The notes under the pieces were generated by a model that worked only from the letters and a program-made list of their open reading frames with translations, searched no databases and was not told where the DNA came from. A program made the translations under genes and the position numbers. Below are positions 21,753-32,809 of a stretch of DNA of 64,000 nucleotides, piece after piece. Source of the DNA: Podospora comata (taxonomy: Eukaryota; Ascomycota; Sordariomycetes; Sordariales; Podosporaceae); contig CP071497.1 in NCBI GenBank assembly GCA_017354895.1, positions 1,550,001 to 1,614,000 on the forward strand. Reading direction: 5' to 3'. Position 1 is the first letter of the stretch. Every line of letters starts with the position of its first letter.

Positions 21753-24700
21753 ATGGCCGACAACCACTACGGAGGCGACTCCGAGTCAGAAGACGACAAC
21801 TTCAACCCGGCCCCAGCCGACCTGTCGGATGAGGAACAGGATGCCAACGACAGCAGTCCCCGCGTGTCCCGTAAGAACGACCATCGCAGTAGCAGCCCGG
21901 TAGCCGACGAGGACCACGACGAAGATGAAGACGAAGATGAACGCCCCTCGGGTCGCGCCACCAAGCGTCCGCGCATCGCCGCTCATGATGATGATGATGA
22001 TGAGGGCGGCGAGGATGATGAAGAGGAGGAAGACGATGAGGAGGGCGGTGGTCACCGAGATGGCGATGAAGATGAGGAGGATGAAGAGGACGAAGAAGAT
22101 GAGGATGACGTGCAGCATGTGAGTCTGCATCCTGCTTCGCTTCTCTTTCCAATTGCTGACTTGGATCGCGCAGAGCCACCGCAGGAAGCGTCGCAAGCCT
22201 GCCGGTGTGGGCAATCTGTTCGATATCGAAGCCGAGGTCGACGATGAAGACGAAGACGAAGCCGACGACAGAGATGGCGAGGAGATCGAGGACTTCATCG
22301 ACAATGCCCACCCTGACGATATCGCCGACAGCGGCGGCATGAACGACGACAGGAGACATCGTGATCTCGACCGGAGACGCGAGCTGGAGGCCAGCCTCGA
22401 CGCCGAAAAGCAAGCCGAGATCCTGCGTGAGCGTTATGGCAAACGTGCGCCCACCAGAGGATACAGTGACATGGCTATTGTGCCCAAGCGCCTGCTTCTT
22501 CCCAGCGTCAATGACCCCGGCATCTGGGCCGTTAGGTGCAAGGAAGGCAAGGAGCGCGAGGTTGTCTTCTCCATCATCCGCCGTGTTGAGGAGAGACTTG
22601 GTACCAAGAATGAGCTGCCCATCACTGCTGCCTTTGAGCGTGCCGGGCCCAATTCCGTCATGAAGGGTTACGTTTACATCGAGGCGCTCCGCCAAAACGA
22701 CATCCTGCTCTCTTTGGACGGCATTCTCAACGTGTACCCTCGCACCAAGATGGATCTGGTTCCGATCAAGGACATGCCCGATCTCTTGCGCGTCATCAAG
22801 ACCCCGAGCCTGACACCTGGTGCCTGGGTGCGCATGAAGAGGCCTGCGAAGCACGCTGGAGATCTCGCCCAGGTTCTCGACGTCACCGAGAATGGACTGG
22901 AAGCTAGAGTTAGGTTTATTCCCCGTCTGGACTATGGTGTAAGAGAGGATGGCATCGGTCCAGATGGCAAGCGCAAGCGTCCCGGCATCCCTGGACCCCG
23001 CCCACCCCAGCGGCTCTTCAGCGAAGCCGAGGCCAGGAAAAAGAACCCACGACATCTCCAGGGCAACCCACAGACGAACTCGTGGACATTTATGGGTGAC
23101 GAGTTTGAGAATGGGTTCCAAGTCAAAGATATCAAGATTCAGCTGCTCGATGTCAAGGATGTAAACCCCACGCTCGAAGAGGTCACACGGTTCGCCGGTG
23201 GTTCCGAGGATGGCACAGAGAACCTTGACCTCAAGGCTCTTGCTGCCAGCTTGAAAGACAGCAGCTCCAACGTTGCTTATGTCCCCGGAGATGTGATCGA
23301 AGTGTACGAGGGCGAACAGCGCGGAGTGGTTGGCAAAGCCGTCGATGTTCGCGGTGACATAGTGACACTCAGAGTCACGGAAGGAAACCTCGCTGGGCAG
23401 ACCATCGAGGTGCCCAACAAAGGTCTTCGCAAGCTGTTCAAGATTGGTGACCACGTCAAGGTCATCGGCGGCAGTCGTTTCCGTGACGAGGTGGGCATGG
23501 TGGTCAACATCTCGCAGGATCGTGTCACCCTGCTCACGGATCAGACCAACAACGAGGTCACAGTATTCAGCAAGGACCTCCGTGCCGCCAGTGATATTGG
23601 AGGACAGGGATCGCTTGGCCAGTACTCCCTCCTTGATCTGGTGCAGCTGGATGCGACGACTGTTGGCTGCATCGTCAAGGTTGACCGTGAGTCAGTGGGG
23701 GTGCTTGACCAGAATGGAGAGGTGAGGCAGGTTATGCCTTCTCAGATTACCAACAAGCTCCCAAAGAGGAGAACTGCCGTGGCTGCTGACAGGAGCGGCT
23801 CCGAAATTCGCCTGGATGATGTTGTCCGTGAGTACGGTGGTCAACAACGGCAGGGTAAAATCATTCACATTCATCGCTCTTTCATCTTCTTACACACCAA
23901 CACGACCAACGAGAATGCCGGCGTTTTTGTCACGCGTGCCGGCAACGTCAACACCATCGCGGCCAAGGGTGGTCGCATCAACAGCGGCGGTGGTCCTGAC
24001 TTGACTGCCATGAACCCGGCCATGAAGCGAAGCCCTGCCGAGAACAACCGCATGGCAGCACCAAAGAGCTTCGGTCCGGACCGTGCCATCAACCAGACTG
24101 TCACTATCAGGAGGGGTGGATACAAGGGTTTGCTGGGTATCGTCAAGGATACCACGGATACCCATGCGCGTGTTGAGCTCCACACCAAGAGCAAGATTAT
24201 TACCGTGCCCAAGGCGGACCTTGCCTTCAAGGACAAGGTCACTGGTAAGCCAATTGACATCTACTCCCGTGGCGGACGCGGTGGGGGCGGGTTTGGTGGT
24301 TCTGGACGTGGTGGGTTTGGTGGTGGTGGTGGTGGTGGTGGAGGTGGTGGCGGTGGTAGAGGAGACTGGCCCGGTGGTAGAACCCCAATGGCTTCTGGGG
24401 CCGGCGGCCGTACCCCAGCTTGGGGCGGTGCATCATGTAAGTCTTGTTCCTTCTTGACGATGACAACACACACACTAACAAATTACCTAGCTTCCTCTCG
24501 TACACCTGCCTGGAGCAGCAATGCCTCTGGCGCACGAACACCTGCCTGGCAAGACGGCTCTCGGACTGCCAACCCATACGACGGCAACCGGACTGCCTAT
24601 GGAGGCGCCACGGCTTACGGCGGCAACGGCGGGCGCACCCCGGCGTGGAACTCTGGCTCCAAGACACCTGCCCATGACGGCTTTGGCCACGGATCCAAGA

Positions 24701-25119
24701 CACCCGCCTACGGTGGAAGCGGCAGCGGCGACACCTGGGGCTCCAAGACTCCTGCTTATGGCGGCGGTCTTTCGGCACCAACCCCTGCTGCGAGTGGCGG
24801 TGCCGACTGGGGATACACTCCCGGAGCCAGCGGCAACTCGTACGACGCGCCCACGCCCGGCGCCGGTCTCAGTGCGCCCACGCCGGGAGCGTTCAGTGCT
24901 CCGACTCCGGGCGCCTACACGGCACCAACGCCGGCGCCCATCAGCGCTCCCACTCCGGGCGTGTGGGCAGGTGGATGGGGCGGGGACACAGCGCCAACAC
25001 CTGCTGCCACTGCGCCCACTCCTGGTGCTTCCGGCTCGGGATACTATGGTGCTCCGACGCCGGCCCCCTTCACGGCGGAGACGCCTGCTGCCAGCGGGGG
25101 TTATGACGATGATGACTAG
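21753..25119 (+). CDS. SPT5: Transcription elongation factor SPT5 (three exons, 1085 aa)
   Basis: Exons 21753-22118, 22174-24436 and 24491-25119; both introns have good GTGAGT/GTAAGT donors. The second intron is 54 bases and in frame, so the genomic frame reads through it. The order is: a very acidic N-terminus (Asp/Glu runs to about residue 120 and again at 140-165), the NGN domain (about 235-325; [19 protein letters not shown]), then several KOW motifs ([93 protein letters not shown]). A glycine-rich patch (about 825-853) precedes a C-terminal repeat region with SRTPAW-like and APTPGA-like units, the target of Bur1/CDK9-type kinases. With SPT4 it binds RNA polymerase II in the nucleus and supports elongation and RNA processing. 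Single-copy core gene. Confidence 0.97.
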
Positions 25120-26617
25120 GTGGAGTGTGTGTGTTGGCAGCGTTGTATAAAAAAAAGGCAAGCCGGTGGATGGAAGATATCTTGAATTTCATGGCAATGC
25201 AATGGGCGTGTTGGTTTTGTTTTTTTTATATTTTAGCGTTTGCTGTGATGATGATGTGGTTTTTTTGGTAGAAGAAAAAAGATGAGTAACTGGCGAGCGG
25301 CGAGCAGGAAAATGAATAGAAGGGTAGCCTGCTTTTCACCTATCTATCCTACAATAAACAAAACTGAGTGGTGTTGGATGTTTTGTTTTGTGATGATGTT
25401 GACCCCGCGTGACCTTTTGGGGGCGATGTAAACAGCCCCCTCCCCTCCCCTCCCCTCCGCCCATCATGTGTTGCGGCGCGTGTGTGACTGATAAATTGGC
25501 GAGGAGGCACGGAGGAGGAGGGAGGGGCATCGTGTGTCATGAGGTGGGGGATCCACATGAGCATTGTGCACACGCACCTCACACACAAACTCACAGAGCC
25601 GATTCCCGAACCGCCGCCTGCTGAGCCCGCTTTGATCTTTCAAAAAAAAAAAAAAAAAACCTCACCAGAAAAACCCCTAGGGAATCTTTGCGAGAGATAA
25701 TCTTCACTGTTTTCTCTCTGTTTGCAATTCCTCTTTTAGATGAGGAGAACGAGATAGGGGGGTTTCAGCCAACTTCTCAGCAGCGGAACCCCGCGTCAAA
25801 AACGTCATTGGATAACCATCCAACAGACACGATTAACACCACCAACCGACCTATCACAGGTGATGCTCTCGAGGGGAAATGTGCCGACAGGTCAGGCTGC
25901 ATTTTGAGCCGTGCGGGCATTTTATCAAGATCAAGGTTGTTAGATGTCAGTTCACCTCAACCCAACCTCCCTCCCCCAGGGAAGGTAGGTAGGTAGGGGT
26001 AGCGGAACAGGAAAGGCTAACACAGAGCATTCTAGGTCATAGTCGACACTGCGGCTTTGTGCCTGGGCGAGAGAATAATAGGGCGATTACGGAGAGAAAG
26101 TACACTGATAACTTTCGGAGGTATCCGGGGTGTCCGGATGAGAGGTGTCAGTATTATTGGGATGGGTGGCATGCTTCCAAGGGGGGGAGGGAGGAGAGTG
26201 AGGGTTATGAGGGGGAGAGAAGGGGGGAGAGGGAACGGAGGAGGGAGAGGGAGAGGGAGAGGGAGAGGGTGTATTATTGACCGTGAGGGGGGTCTATCTG
26301 TTTGGGATCGAGGTTGGGTTTTTTTTTTTGGGAGTTCTGGTTATGGGATAGGAATGGTCTGATCATCGCAAGAGGTCATTTGAGGGCGGGGGATCCTGTA
26401 GACGAGTCTAGAGTTTGCAGTGTCACCTTGGGGGTAATCTTTCAGCGTGGGATTCAATGATTCAATGAGCACTCAATTCACTGATTTCATGAGGGGATCC
26501 AACATGAACATTATCACGCTTCATCCATGCCACCGCCATGCTCATGTTCAATTCATGTTCTCATTCACCCTTTACAAATATATACCGCCCCATCTTATAT
26601 ACAACCCTCCTCCCTCA
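25120..26617. other. Intergenic region between SPT5 and carboxypeptidase
   Basis: Both flanking genes end here. The interval holds an A18 run at about 25642-25659, a CCCCTCC-rich stretch near 25440, and a long G/A-rich tract (repeated GGGAGA) at about 26180-26280. No gene is supported. Confidence 0.5.
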
Positions 26618-28075
26618 CTACAACCCGACAGCAATAGCAGTCAACGCCCACTCCATAAACCCAGCATTCGTATCCCGAATATTATTGTTGAACTCGGCCG
26701 TCGTCGGATAAAAATTGGTCGAGTACCCAAACTCCATCGTGAACCCATAAACCTTACTCACCCCCGGCTCAGCCCAAAACCTGCTAAAAGCATAATCATC
26801 ACTCGCCCCCGAGGTGGGATACAGCCCCACCGCCTGCTGGCTAACATAGCTCCTCGAGCCCACACCCTTCATACCCGCCACGGTGGCATCCGCCGCCCTC
26901 TTGATGGCAGTCGCGTCCGCGGCAGGGATGTACTCCTTGTACACACTATCCCCCGTCACCCCCCTCTTCCCATCATACGTCGAGTTCAAAAAGTTCATCT
27001 TTGGATCCGTCGACTGATTCACATCATCCCCCCAAGAATACAAAATCGTCCCCGCGGCAGAGTGAATGTCCATGAACCATTTGATGCCGGGGAACTTGTC
27101 ATAGATGGAGACGTGGTTCTTGGTCTCCTGCTCTGACTCGGGAGCGGTGCCGTAAAACGCCTCCGAGCTAGGGCTTGTAGAAGCAGGGGAGACGGACGAA
27201 GAGAAGAACTTGCGAAAGTTCCAGAGGAAGTTGAAGTTGCGATTGAGATCAACGCCCACCGACGCGCCCGACGAGCCAGAGCGGGTGTTCCTGTTCTTGC
27301 GCCAGAGAGAACCAGACGACTGGTCGTAGACCACGCCGTCTGGGTTGACGAGCGGGAAGAGGACAATCCCTGCGCTGAGCACAGACTTTACCTGGGCGTT
27401 GGTGTACGTCTTTTTGCCGTAGGTCAGCCCAGACCCGGACTTGTTCGCCGCGAGGAGGTCAGAAACCCAGTAGAGGAGGTTGTCGGGCCCGCCGCGCTCG
27501 CGGGCGTGCATGCCGGCCGAGAGGTAGAGCCGGTACTTTGACGTGTCGGGACCGGCTCCGGTGTAGGCGGCGACCGAGGTGCGGCCTTGGAAGGTGGTGT
27601 AGGGGAGGTTGTATTTGAAGAAGGCGCCCGGGTAGGCGTTTGCGAGGCCGGTGAGCGCAGAGTTGATCTCGTCGACGTTGAGGATGCTGGCGATGCTGGC
27701 CGTGCTGGCTTTGGTTCCGAGGCCCGAGGGGGTCAAGGAGCCGCCGCTGAAGCGATCGCCGGTGCCGATGGGAGCTTTGCCCGAGGTTTGGCGCTTGTCG
27801 AGGGCAGTCTCCTGGACGGTGATGGCCTCGTCCGAGCTGTACTCGCCGTGAAGCCAGCTGATCTGGTCTCTGGTGAGGAGAGCCTGGAGCTCAAACTTGC
27901 CATCGCTGGTGGGATGGGCGATGGGCCTGCAGCCGAAATCGAGCGTGTTGTTGGCCACGAGATCGGAGAAGTGTGCTGGGCTGGGAGCCCTGATTTGAAC
28001 GGGCAGCAGCTCCTCCGCGAGAGACGCGGTGACCTGGAGCGCCACCACGGCCGCGGCTGGCACAAACTGTTTCAT
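26618..28075 (-). CDS. Secreted M14 zinc carboxypeptidase
   Basis: Single exon, 485 aa from the ATG at 28075; the open frame extends eight codons upstream but without an ATG. A signal peptide (MKQFVPAAAVVALQVTASLA) is followed by a propeptide-like region to about residue 100 (ending near DKRQTSG), then the M14 metallocarboxypeptidase domain. The zinc motif is HARE (H190, E193), NPDGVVYDQ and DLNRNFNF give the substrate-binding Asn/Arg, DIHSAAG supplies the third zinc His, and MEFGYS the catalytic Glu. Length and order fit a secreted carboxypeptidase A/B-type enzyme that trims C-terminal residues from peptides outside the cell. N-glycosylation sites are present. It marks the last ordinary gene before the repeat-rich island. 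Confidence 0.93.
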   Translation of the reverse strand: MKQFVPAAAVVALQVTASLAEELLPVQIRAPSPAHFSDLVANNTLDFGCRPIAHPTSDGKFELQALLTRDQISWLHGEYSSDEAITVQETALDKRQTSGKAPIGTGDRFSGGSLTPSGLGTKASTASIASILNVDEINSALTGLANAYPGAFFKYNLPYTTFQGRTSVAAYTGAGPDTSKYRLYLSAGMHARERGGPDNLLYWVSDLLAANKSGSGLTYGKKTYTNAQVKSVLSAGIVLFPLVNPDGVVYDQSSGSLWRKNRNTRSGSSGASVGVDLNRNFNFLWNFRKFFSSSVSPASTSPSSEAFYGTAPESEQETKNHVSIYDKFPGIKWFMDIHSAAGTILYSWGDDVNQSTDPKMNFLNSTYDGKRGVTGDSVYKEYIPAADATAIKRAADATVAGMKGVGSRSYVSQQAVGLYPTSGASDDYAFSRFWAEPGVSKVYGFTMEFGYSTNFYPTTAEFNNNIRDTNAGFMEWALTAIAVGL

Positions 28076-29262
28076 GTTGAATCCGGAAAGGTTGAACACC
28101 TAGCAATCCAGACCTGGCTAGAAAGGCTGGGCGTTGTGAAGAAGAAAGGGGGTGAGCTTCCAAGTTATTTAACATTTTGAACAGTCGTTGCAGTTTGAAG
28201 TGGTGCAGGTGGTGAGCGTTCGAGAACCTGGAAATCGCTCAGGTCTAGATAACATGCTGGTGTCTCACCTACCAAAGTAGGAAGGCCGTCGTCGATTCGT
28301 CATTGTCCGTCGGGGCATGTGGTCGCATGAGAGGTGCAGGGGTAGCAGGGGGTCAGGGGCTGGTCTGGGGGGGCCATCCAAGCATTGGGAAAGTCGGCCA
28401 AGACTTGCCCTGTTGAACGTCGGAGACTGGCAGTTAGGGCAACTAACGGCATCGTGCATAGAACTACCGAGCAGCGACCTTCCAAATGGAGGACCCCCCC
28501 GGTGACGGTCCACAGTCGCGAGGTTGCATTGGTTAGCGGTTTAGGATAAATGCGACAGAGCCATCATCGACTCCCTATTACGTTTATCATTGCGGCTTTG
28601 ATAGTAGATCGGGCATGCTGCCCACTATAAGGTGCTCATGTTTATACAAGCGCCCGAGATGGAGTGGTGCCCGATAACCCGCTCCATGTATGTGGTGTTT
28701 GCCTCGCTAACTTCCATCATGTCCAGGCCTCTGATGTGATCGCTGAGATATGTGTTTGTTGGCTGGTAGGGAATGTGGCTGAGGAGAGAAGTGCCAAGGC
28801 ACCTAGGTGTCATCCGGTGCGAGGGCACTGATCCAGACCCTTTCTTTATCCAAACGCATGTCTCGATTCTGATATGCAGGTCTCGGGATGACGTTGTTAG
28901 CACTTCTGTCTGGCCTAGGCTTGGAAGTCGATGCCAATTTCATGATGGAGAACCATGGTCAGGAGACAGAAAATATTTACTTACCTAGCTCACATTCCTC
29001 ACCTTTGCTTCCGTGACTTCGGTGAGGCGAGGCAGGGCGACACGCAAAAATGGAAGCTACCTGGGTAGTCGGTCTCTAAAAACTTTTTTGTCTCGTCCAA
29101 GAACGGTTAGCCCAGAATTAGGTTCGCTTTACCCTCGGCTCACCTTTAGCTCACTACCGCTTACCTTACGCTCACCCTACGCTCGCCATTCTCCAAAAAC
29201 GATAACTTTACGCGATGCCCTCATATCCAAGTTTGGAGCCTTGTCACGGTTCTGGAAGACAG
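28076..29262. other. Carboxypeptidase promoter and gene-free left border of the repeat island
   Basis: No gene is supported. Near 29110-29190 the phrase GCTCACC/GCTCACTA is repeated; a similar set occurs at 43805-43850 beyond the other end of the repeat island. Confidence 0.4.
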
Positions 29263-29641
29263 TGGGGCCACGAGGGACCAATCAGGACTGGACCGCGCGA
29301 TCGAGCGGGGCTCACGGTCCAGGTGGGCAAACGGACCAATAAGATGGGGACCGGGGGCCGCGGCGGAGCTCACGGTCCACGGTCCAGTATCGGCCAATCA
29401 GGAGCGGACCGAGGACCGTCTGTAAGTCAACGGTCCACGGTCCACTGGTCTATATATACGGAGGAACTGGCTGGTGTAGATAGTCAGTTCCGCAGTATGC
29501 AATTCACACTTGTACTCACGGTATCTTGTGTTTACATTGAGACATCTTGTTGTGCACTGTTTAGCTGTACCGAACCAGGATTGTTCAGAAGTGCCTTCAA
29601 CCAGTATTCCTTTCAGAGGTTCTGGATAGGGGTTCGTCACA
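29263..29641 (+). repeat. LTR-like repeat, copy 1
   Basis: A 379-base segment starting TGGGGCC and ending GTTCGTCACA. Its right 200 bases, from CTATATATACGGAGGAACTG to the end, are closely matched by the interrupted copy at 41931-43475. The left part differs and carries repeated ACGGTCCA and CCAATCAGGA. The TG...CA ends, an internal TATATATA and a conserved right part suggest a solo LTR (U3 left, R-U5 right). No target-site duplication or internal retrotransposon genes are seen here. Confidence 0.5.
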
Positions 29642-30010
29642 TGGACACCTCGGCCAATCATTGGGCCAGGGATGGAAAGACCCACAAGCCCCATACGACC
29701 AATCAGGAGGTGCTCAGTCTGCTCAGCCGCCAAGACCACTGAGCACACTGAGCACATCGATCATGAAAGGTTGCTCAGTCTGCTCAGCCGCCAAGACCAT
29801 TGAGCACACTGAGCAAGGTACAAAGATACTTCAGAAACATATGTAGATAGCTTCACATAAATAGGGGGGAGTGCCCAGCGCTCCCCATGTCGAGGATATG
29901 ATTCCTCATGCAAGCAATCAAGTTCATTTGTCTACAATCTACTCTCAGTAGCTCTTTGTTAGAACGACCTGTTGTTGACAGTGAACCCCATGTCTGAGAC
30001 GCTTGTCACA
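29642..30010 (+). repeat. LTR-like repeat, second type, abutting copy 1
   Basis: A 369-base segment starting TGGACAC and ending CTTGTCACA. Two copies of a unit containing GCTCAGTCTGCTCAGCCGCC and TGAGCACACTGAGCA lie at about 29710-29815. Its ends resemble those of the preceding repeat, but the body differs. It may be a solo LTR of a related family. Exact ends are inferred from comparison only. Confidence 0.35.
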
Positions 30011-30057
30011 ACCTTCGATCATCCTGTCATATTCACCTTCGGCGTACTGCCTTACAG

Positions 30058-30401
30058 GCTTTCACAGCATTTTTTAACTGCCTCGAGGCCATCCCCGAGA
30101 GGGCCCCACTGACAGGGATCAATACTTCTACTTTCACAGCATTTTTTAACTCGCTCGAGGCCATCCCCGAGGGCCCCCGTCCCAATGGCGGGGGCTTTTG
30201 GGCACCACTGGTTCGGACCAATCTTTGGAGGCCATCCGGGCTTTTCCGGGCTTTTCCGGGCTTTTGGGCCTCTTCCCGACGCCTATCGTGTGGCCTCGGG
30301 GATGGCCTCGAGGGAGTTAAAAAATGCTGTGAAGCAGTACCTCCACGTCAGTGGGGCCCTCTAGGGATGGCCTCGAGGGAGTTTAAAAATGCTGTGAAAA
30401 G
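30058..30401. repeat. Long palindromic repeat (MITE-like), island left side
   Basis: Two direct copies of a 38-base unit (TTCACAGCATTTTTTAAC followed by CTCGAGGCCATCCCCGA) start at 30061 and 30133. Two inverted copies lie at about 30294-30332 and 30364-30398, so the whole forms an inverted repeat with arms of about 110 bases. The centre holds three tandem CTTTTCCGGG decamers (about 30238-30270). No coding capacity. The same unit recurs at 36440-36714. I see no clear target-site duplication. Confidence 0.75.
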
Positions 30402-30573
30402 TAAACCCGAATTCAGGACAAGTCTGACATAATCATGTGGAGGGTTAGGGTCTACTGTACCCTCCAACACATTGTCTCCGTCAAAGCGGAGAGACATTCT
30501 GTGTTAGTTCGCAATTTCCCTACTCGCGGTCTTGGGAGTGACTGGTCCTTTCTAAATTCGACAATTCGAGGCC

Positions 30574-32581
30574 ATGGGCGAGGAAGCTCCAATCCCCGTC
30601 AGGCAAAAACGGCAGCGGCCCGTGTCCCACGATGCGGACCACCCCAGCCCGTCGCAGCGCAAGAGAATCCAGGAAAGCACGCCTGATCCCCTGCTGTGCA
30701 CATCATGCACACTCATGTTCTCCCACCAGGGCCTGGAACATCTCAACTCACCGAGCGGCTTCCGCCACCGGACCCATGCCGAGTGCACGGCTTCCGGAAA
30801 TGAAGGCTGCAGATTGTGCAAGTTCATCTCGCTCGTTGTCTATCAAGAACATGATATAAATTGGGCGAATGACGATCGCCTCATATTTCGGAATTTCCTA
30901 AGTGTACATTCAACGAGTAAGGCTTCTAGCATTCAGCTGCCTGGTATCTATGGGCTTAAAGGCATCCTCGAATCTGAGCCCGACAAATGCATCATCACCA
31001 TCTATCCATTTGCGAAGAAGGGTAAGTATTCTCTTTATCATCGTACGAGGTGACGATAGCATCTAACAGGACCCAGGCAGCCCTATTGGAGATATTGTCC
31101 GCCGAAGGCCTCTCCACAGAGATGTGCGAAGCGGCAATGTGTTTGCGGCAGCACAGTCCCTCATCAAAGAGTGTATGAGTCTTGAGAAGCCTCACAAACA
31201 TTGCCAGTACTCGCGAGACACTGTGCTTCCGACGCGCGTTCTCGACGTCGGCAAGCCTGGGGACCCTCATCCAACAATCAAACTCAGGGTCAACGAGACA
31301 GAAACAAACGCGCCATATCTCGCTCTGAGCTACTGCTGGGGAAAACAACCTAAACCCACGGCACCAGTCCAACCGCTTCTGCTACGGAGTGATACTCTTC
31401 AGGACTTGGTGGGTGACGTCAGGCTCGAGAGTCTCCAGCAGTCCATACAGGACGCTATCTTCGTCACTCGCAAACTTGGTTTTCGCTATCTTTGGGTTGA
31501 TGCGCTGTGCATCATCCAAGACTGCAAGATCGACAAAGACAGGGAAATTTCCCAGATGGCGTCCATCTACAAGAATGCTGCCATAACCATCGCGGCGTCT
31601 TCTTCTGAAAGCGCGACGGATGGGTTTCTTTCCAAGAGAATCAAGTCCTACCGGCCAAACTACGAGCTCCCCATCCTTATGCCAAATGGGCAGAGAGGCA
31701 CTGTATATCTTTCGGCGGAAGCATACGAGCCCGAACATCCCCTAGACAAGAGGGGCTGGACGTTGCAGGAATTCATGCTGTCATCGAGAATGCTTATATT
31801 TTCCGACTACGAGCTTCTCTGGCAGTGTAAGGAAGTGGATCTTCGGGGCGTTACCGGGAAAGGACTCGAGTATCTACAACCCTTGGAAGCTCTACCGTGG
31901 ACCGTCTTTGACGATGACCAGGAGCCTGCTTTTGGAAATCTTGATTCGGACAAGATCTATCTCTGGAAAACGATCGTCCAACAGTATACGGAACGCAAAC
32001 TGACAGACCCGGACGATAGACTTCGGGCAATCCAGGGGATAACGACTGAGCTCGAGATACTATGGCGCGACACGAATATCTACGGGCTCTGGGGGAAATG
32101 GTTCATACAGCTCCTGACATGGTACAAACCAGAGGTCGACAGAGAGCGGAAGCGGTGCCTCGGGCGGGCGCCCAGCTGGTCATGGGCGTCTCTCAACGGC
32201 GTGATCCGCTACGAGGGGACCCTCTGGACTGAAGATGCCAAAGTCAAGTCGCTGACGGTATCAGCTGCAGAGCTGACGTGCCGGATTCTTGAAGAGGACG
32301 AGATAAATGATGAGAAGTCTCATACCATATTGGAGCGGCCAGATCTGGTGGATCCAAGTGCCGAACTCCGGCAAAGAGGACTCCAACAAAGAGCGGCGGA
32401 ATATTTGCTTTTAGGTACCGTCAAGGGAGATGATGGCGTCGATGAAGGTATCGGCTTGCTTGTAGTGGACGTAGGTACAAGAGTTTATCGGAGAGTCGGG
32501 TTGGTCATCTTTACGGATATGACTCTATGGACTGTTGCAAAGCGACGGGACATCACGTTAGAGCCGAAGCTCAGGGGATAG
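30574..32581 (+). CDS. HET-domain protein (heterokaryon incompatibility type; two exons, 650 aa)
   Basis: Exons 30574-31021 and 31077-32581; donor GTAAGT, branch CTAAC, acceptor CCCAG, joining FAKKG-SPIGD. The N-terminal 150 residues have a CxxC pair and further Cys/His (LCTSCTLMF, EGCRLCKF), possibly a small metal-binding region. The HET domain begins near residue 229 with its classical block YLALSYCWG, continues with FRYLWVDALCIIQD and SQMASIYKNAAITIAA, and closes with KRGWTLQEFMLSSRMLIF. The C-terminus is a variable helical/beta region (LGRAPSWSWASLNG). HET domains can trigger programmed cell death after fusion of incompatible hyphae. It faces the NACHT gene at 32810-36150 with only about 230 bases between 3' ends, and both lie between copies of one palindromic repeat. 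The frame is intact. Confidence 0.92.
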
Positions 32582-32809
32582 GTGTTGGCATACACACTCC
32601 CTCATTTGATCAAACAAAGGCACAAGATCCATAGTTACTTGCATATTCGAACCTTCCTTCTTACACATGTTTAGCACCTAATTAGCGTTTTCTTTTTTTT
32701 TTTTTTTTTGAAGGGGGGAATCGAGTCATGCAATCAAGCTGTTCTTCATAGAGCCAAAAATCACCAATACGATAGCTCTCAGTAACAGACCGAACACACA
32801 CACACCACA

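Noticed and set aside
21802-23454. Open frame of 550 codons on the minus strand opposite SPT5
   Set aside because: It is the antisense shadow of a highly biased acidic and GC-rich coding region. It has no domain, and SPT5 on the plus strand is unambiguous.
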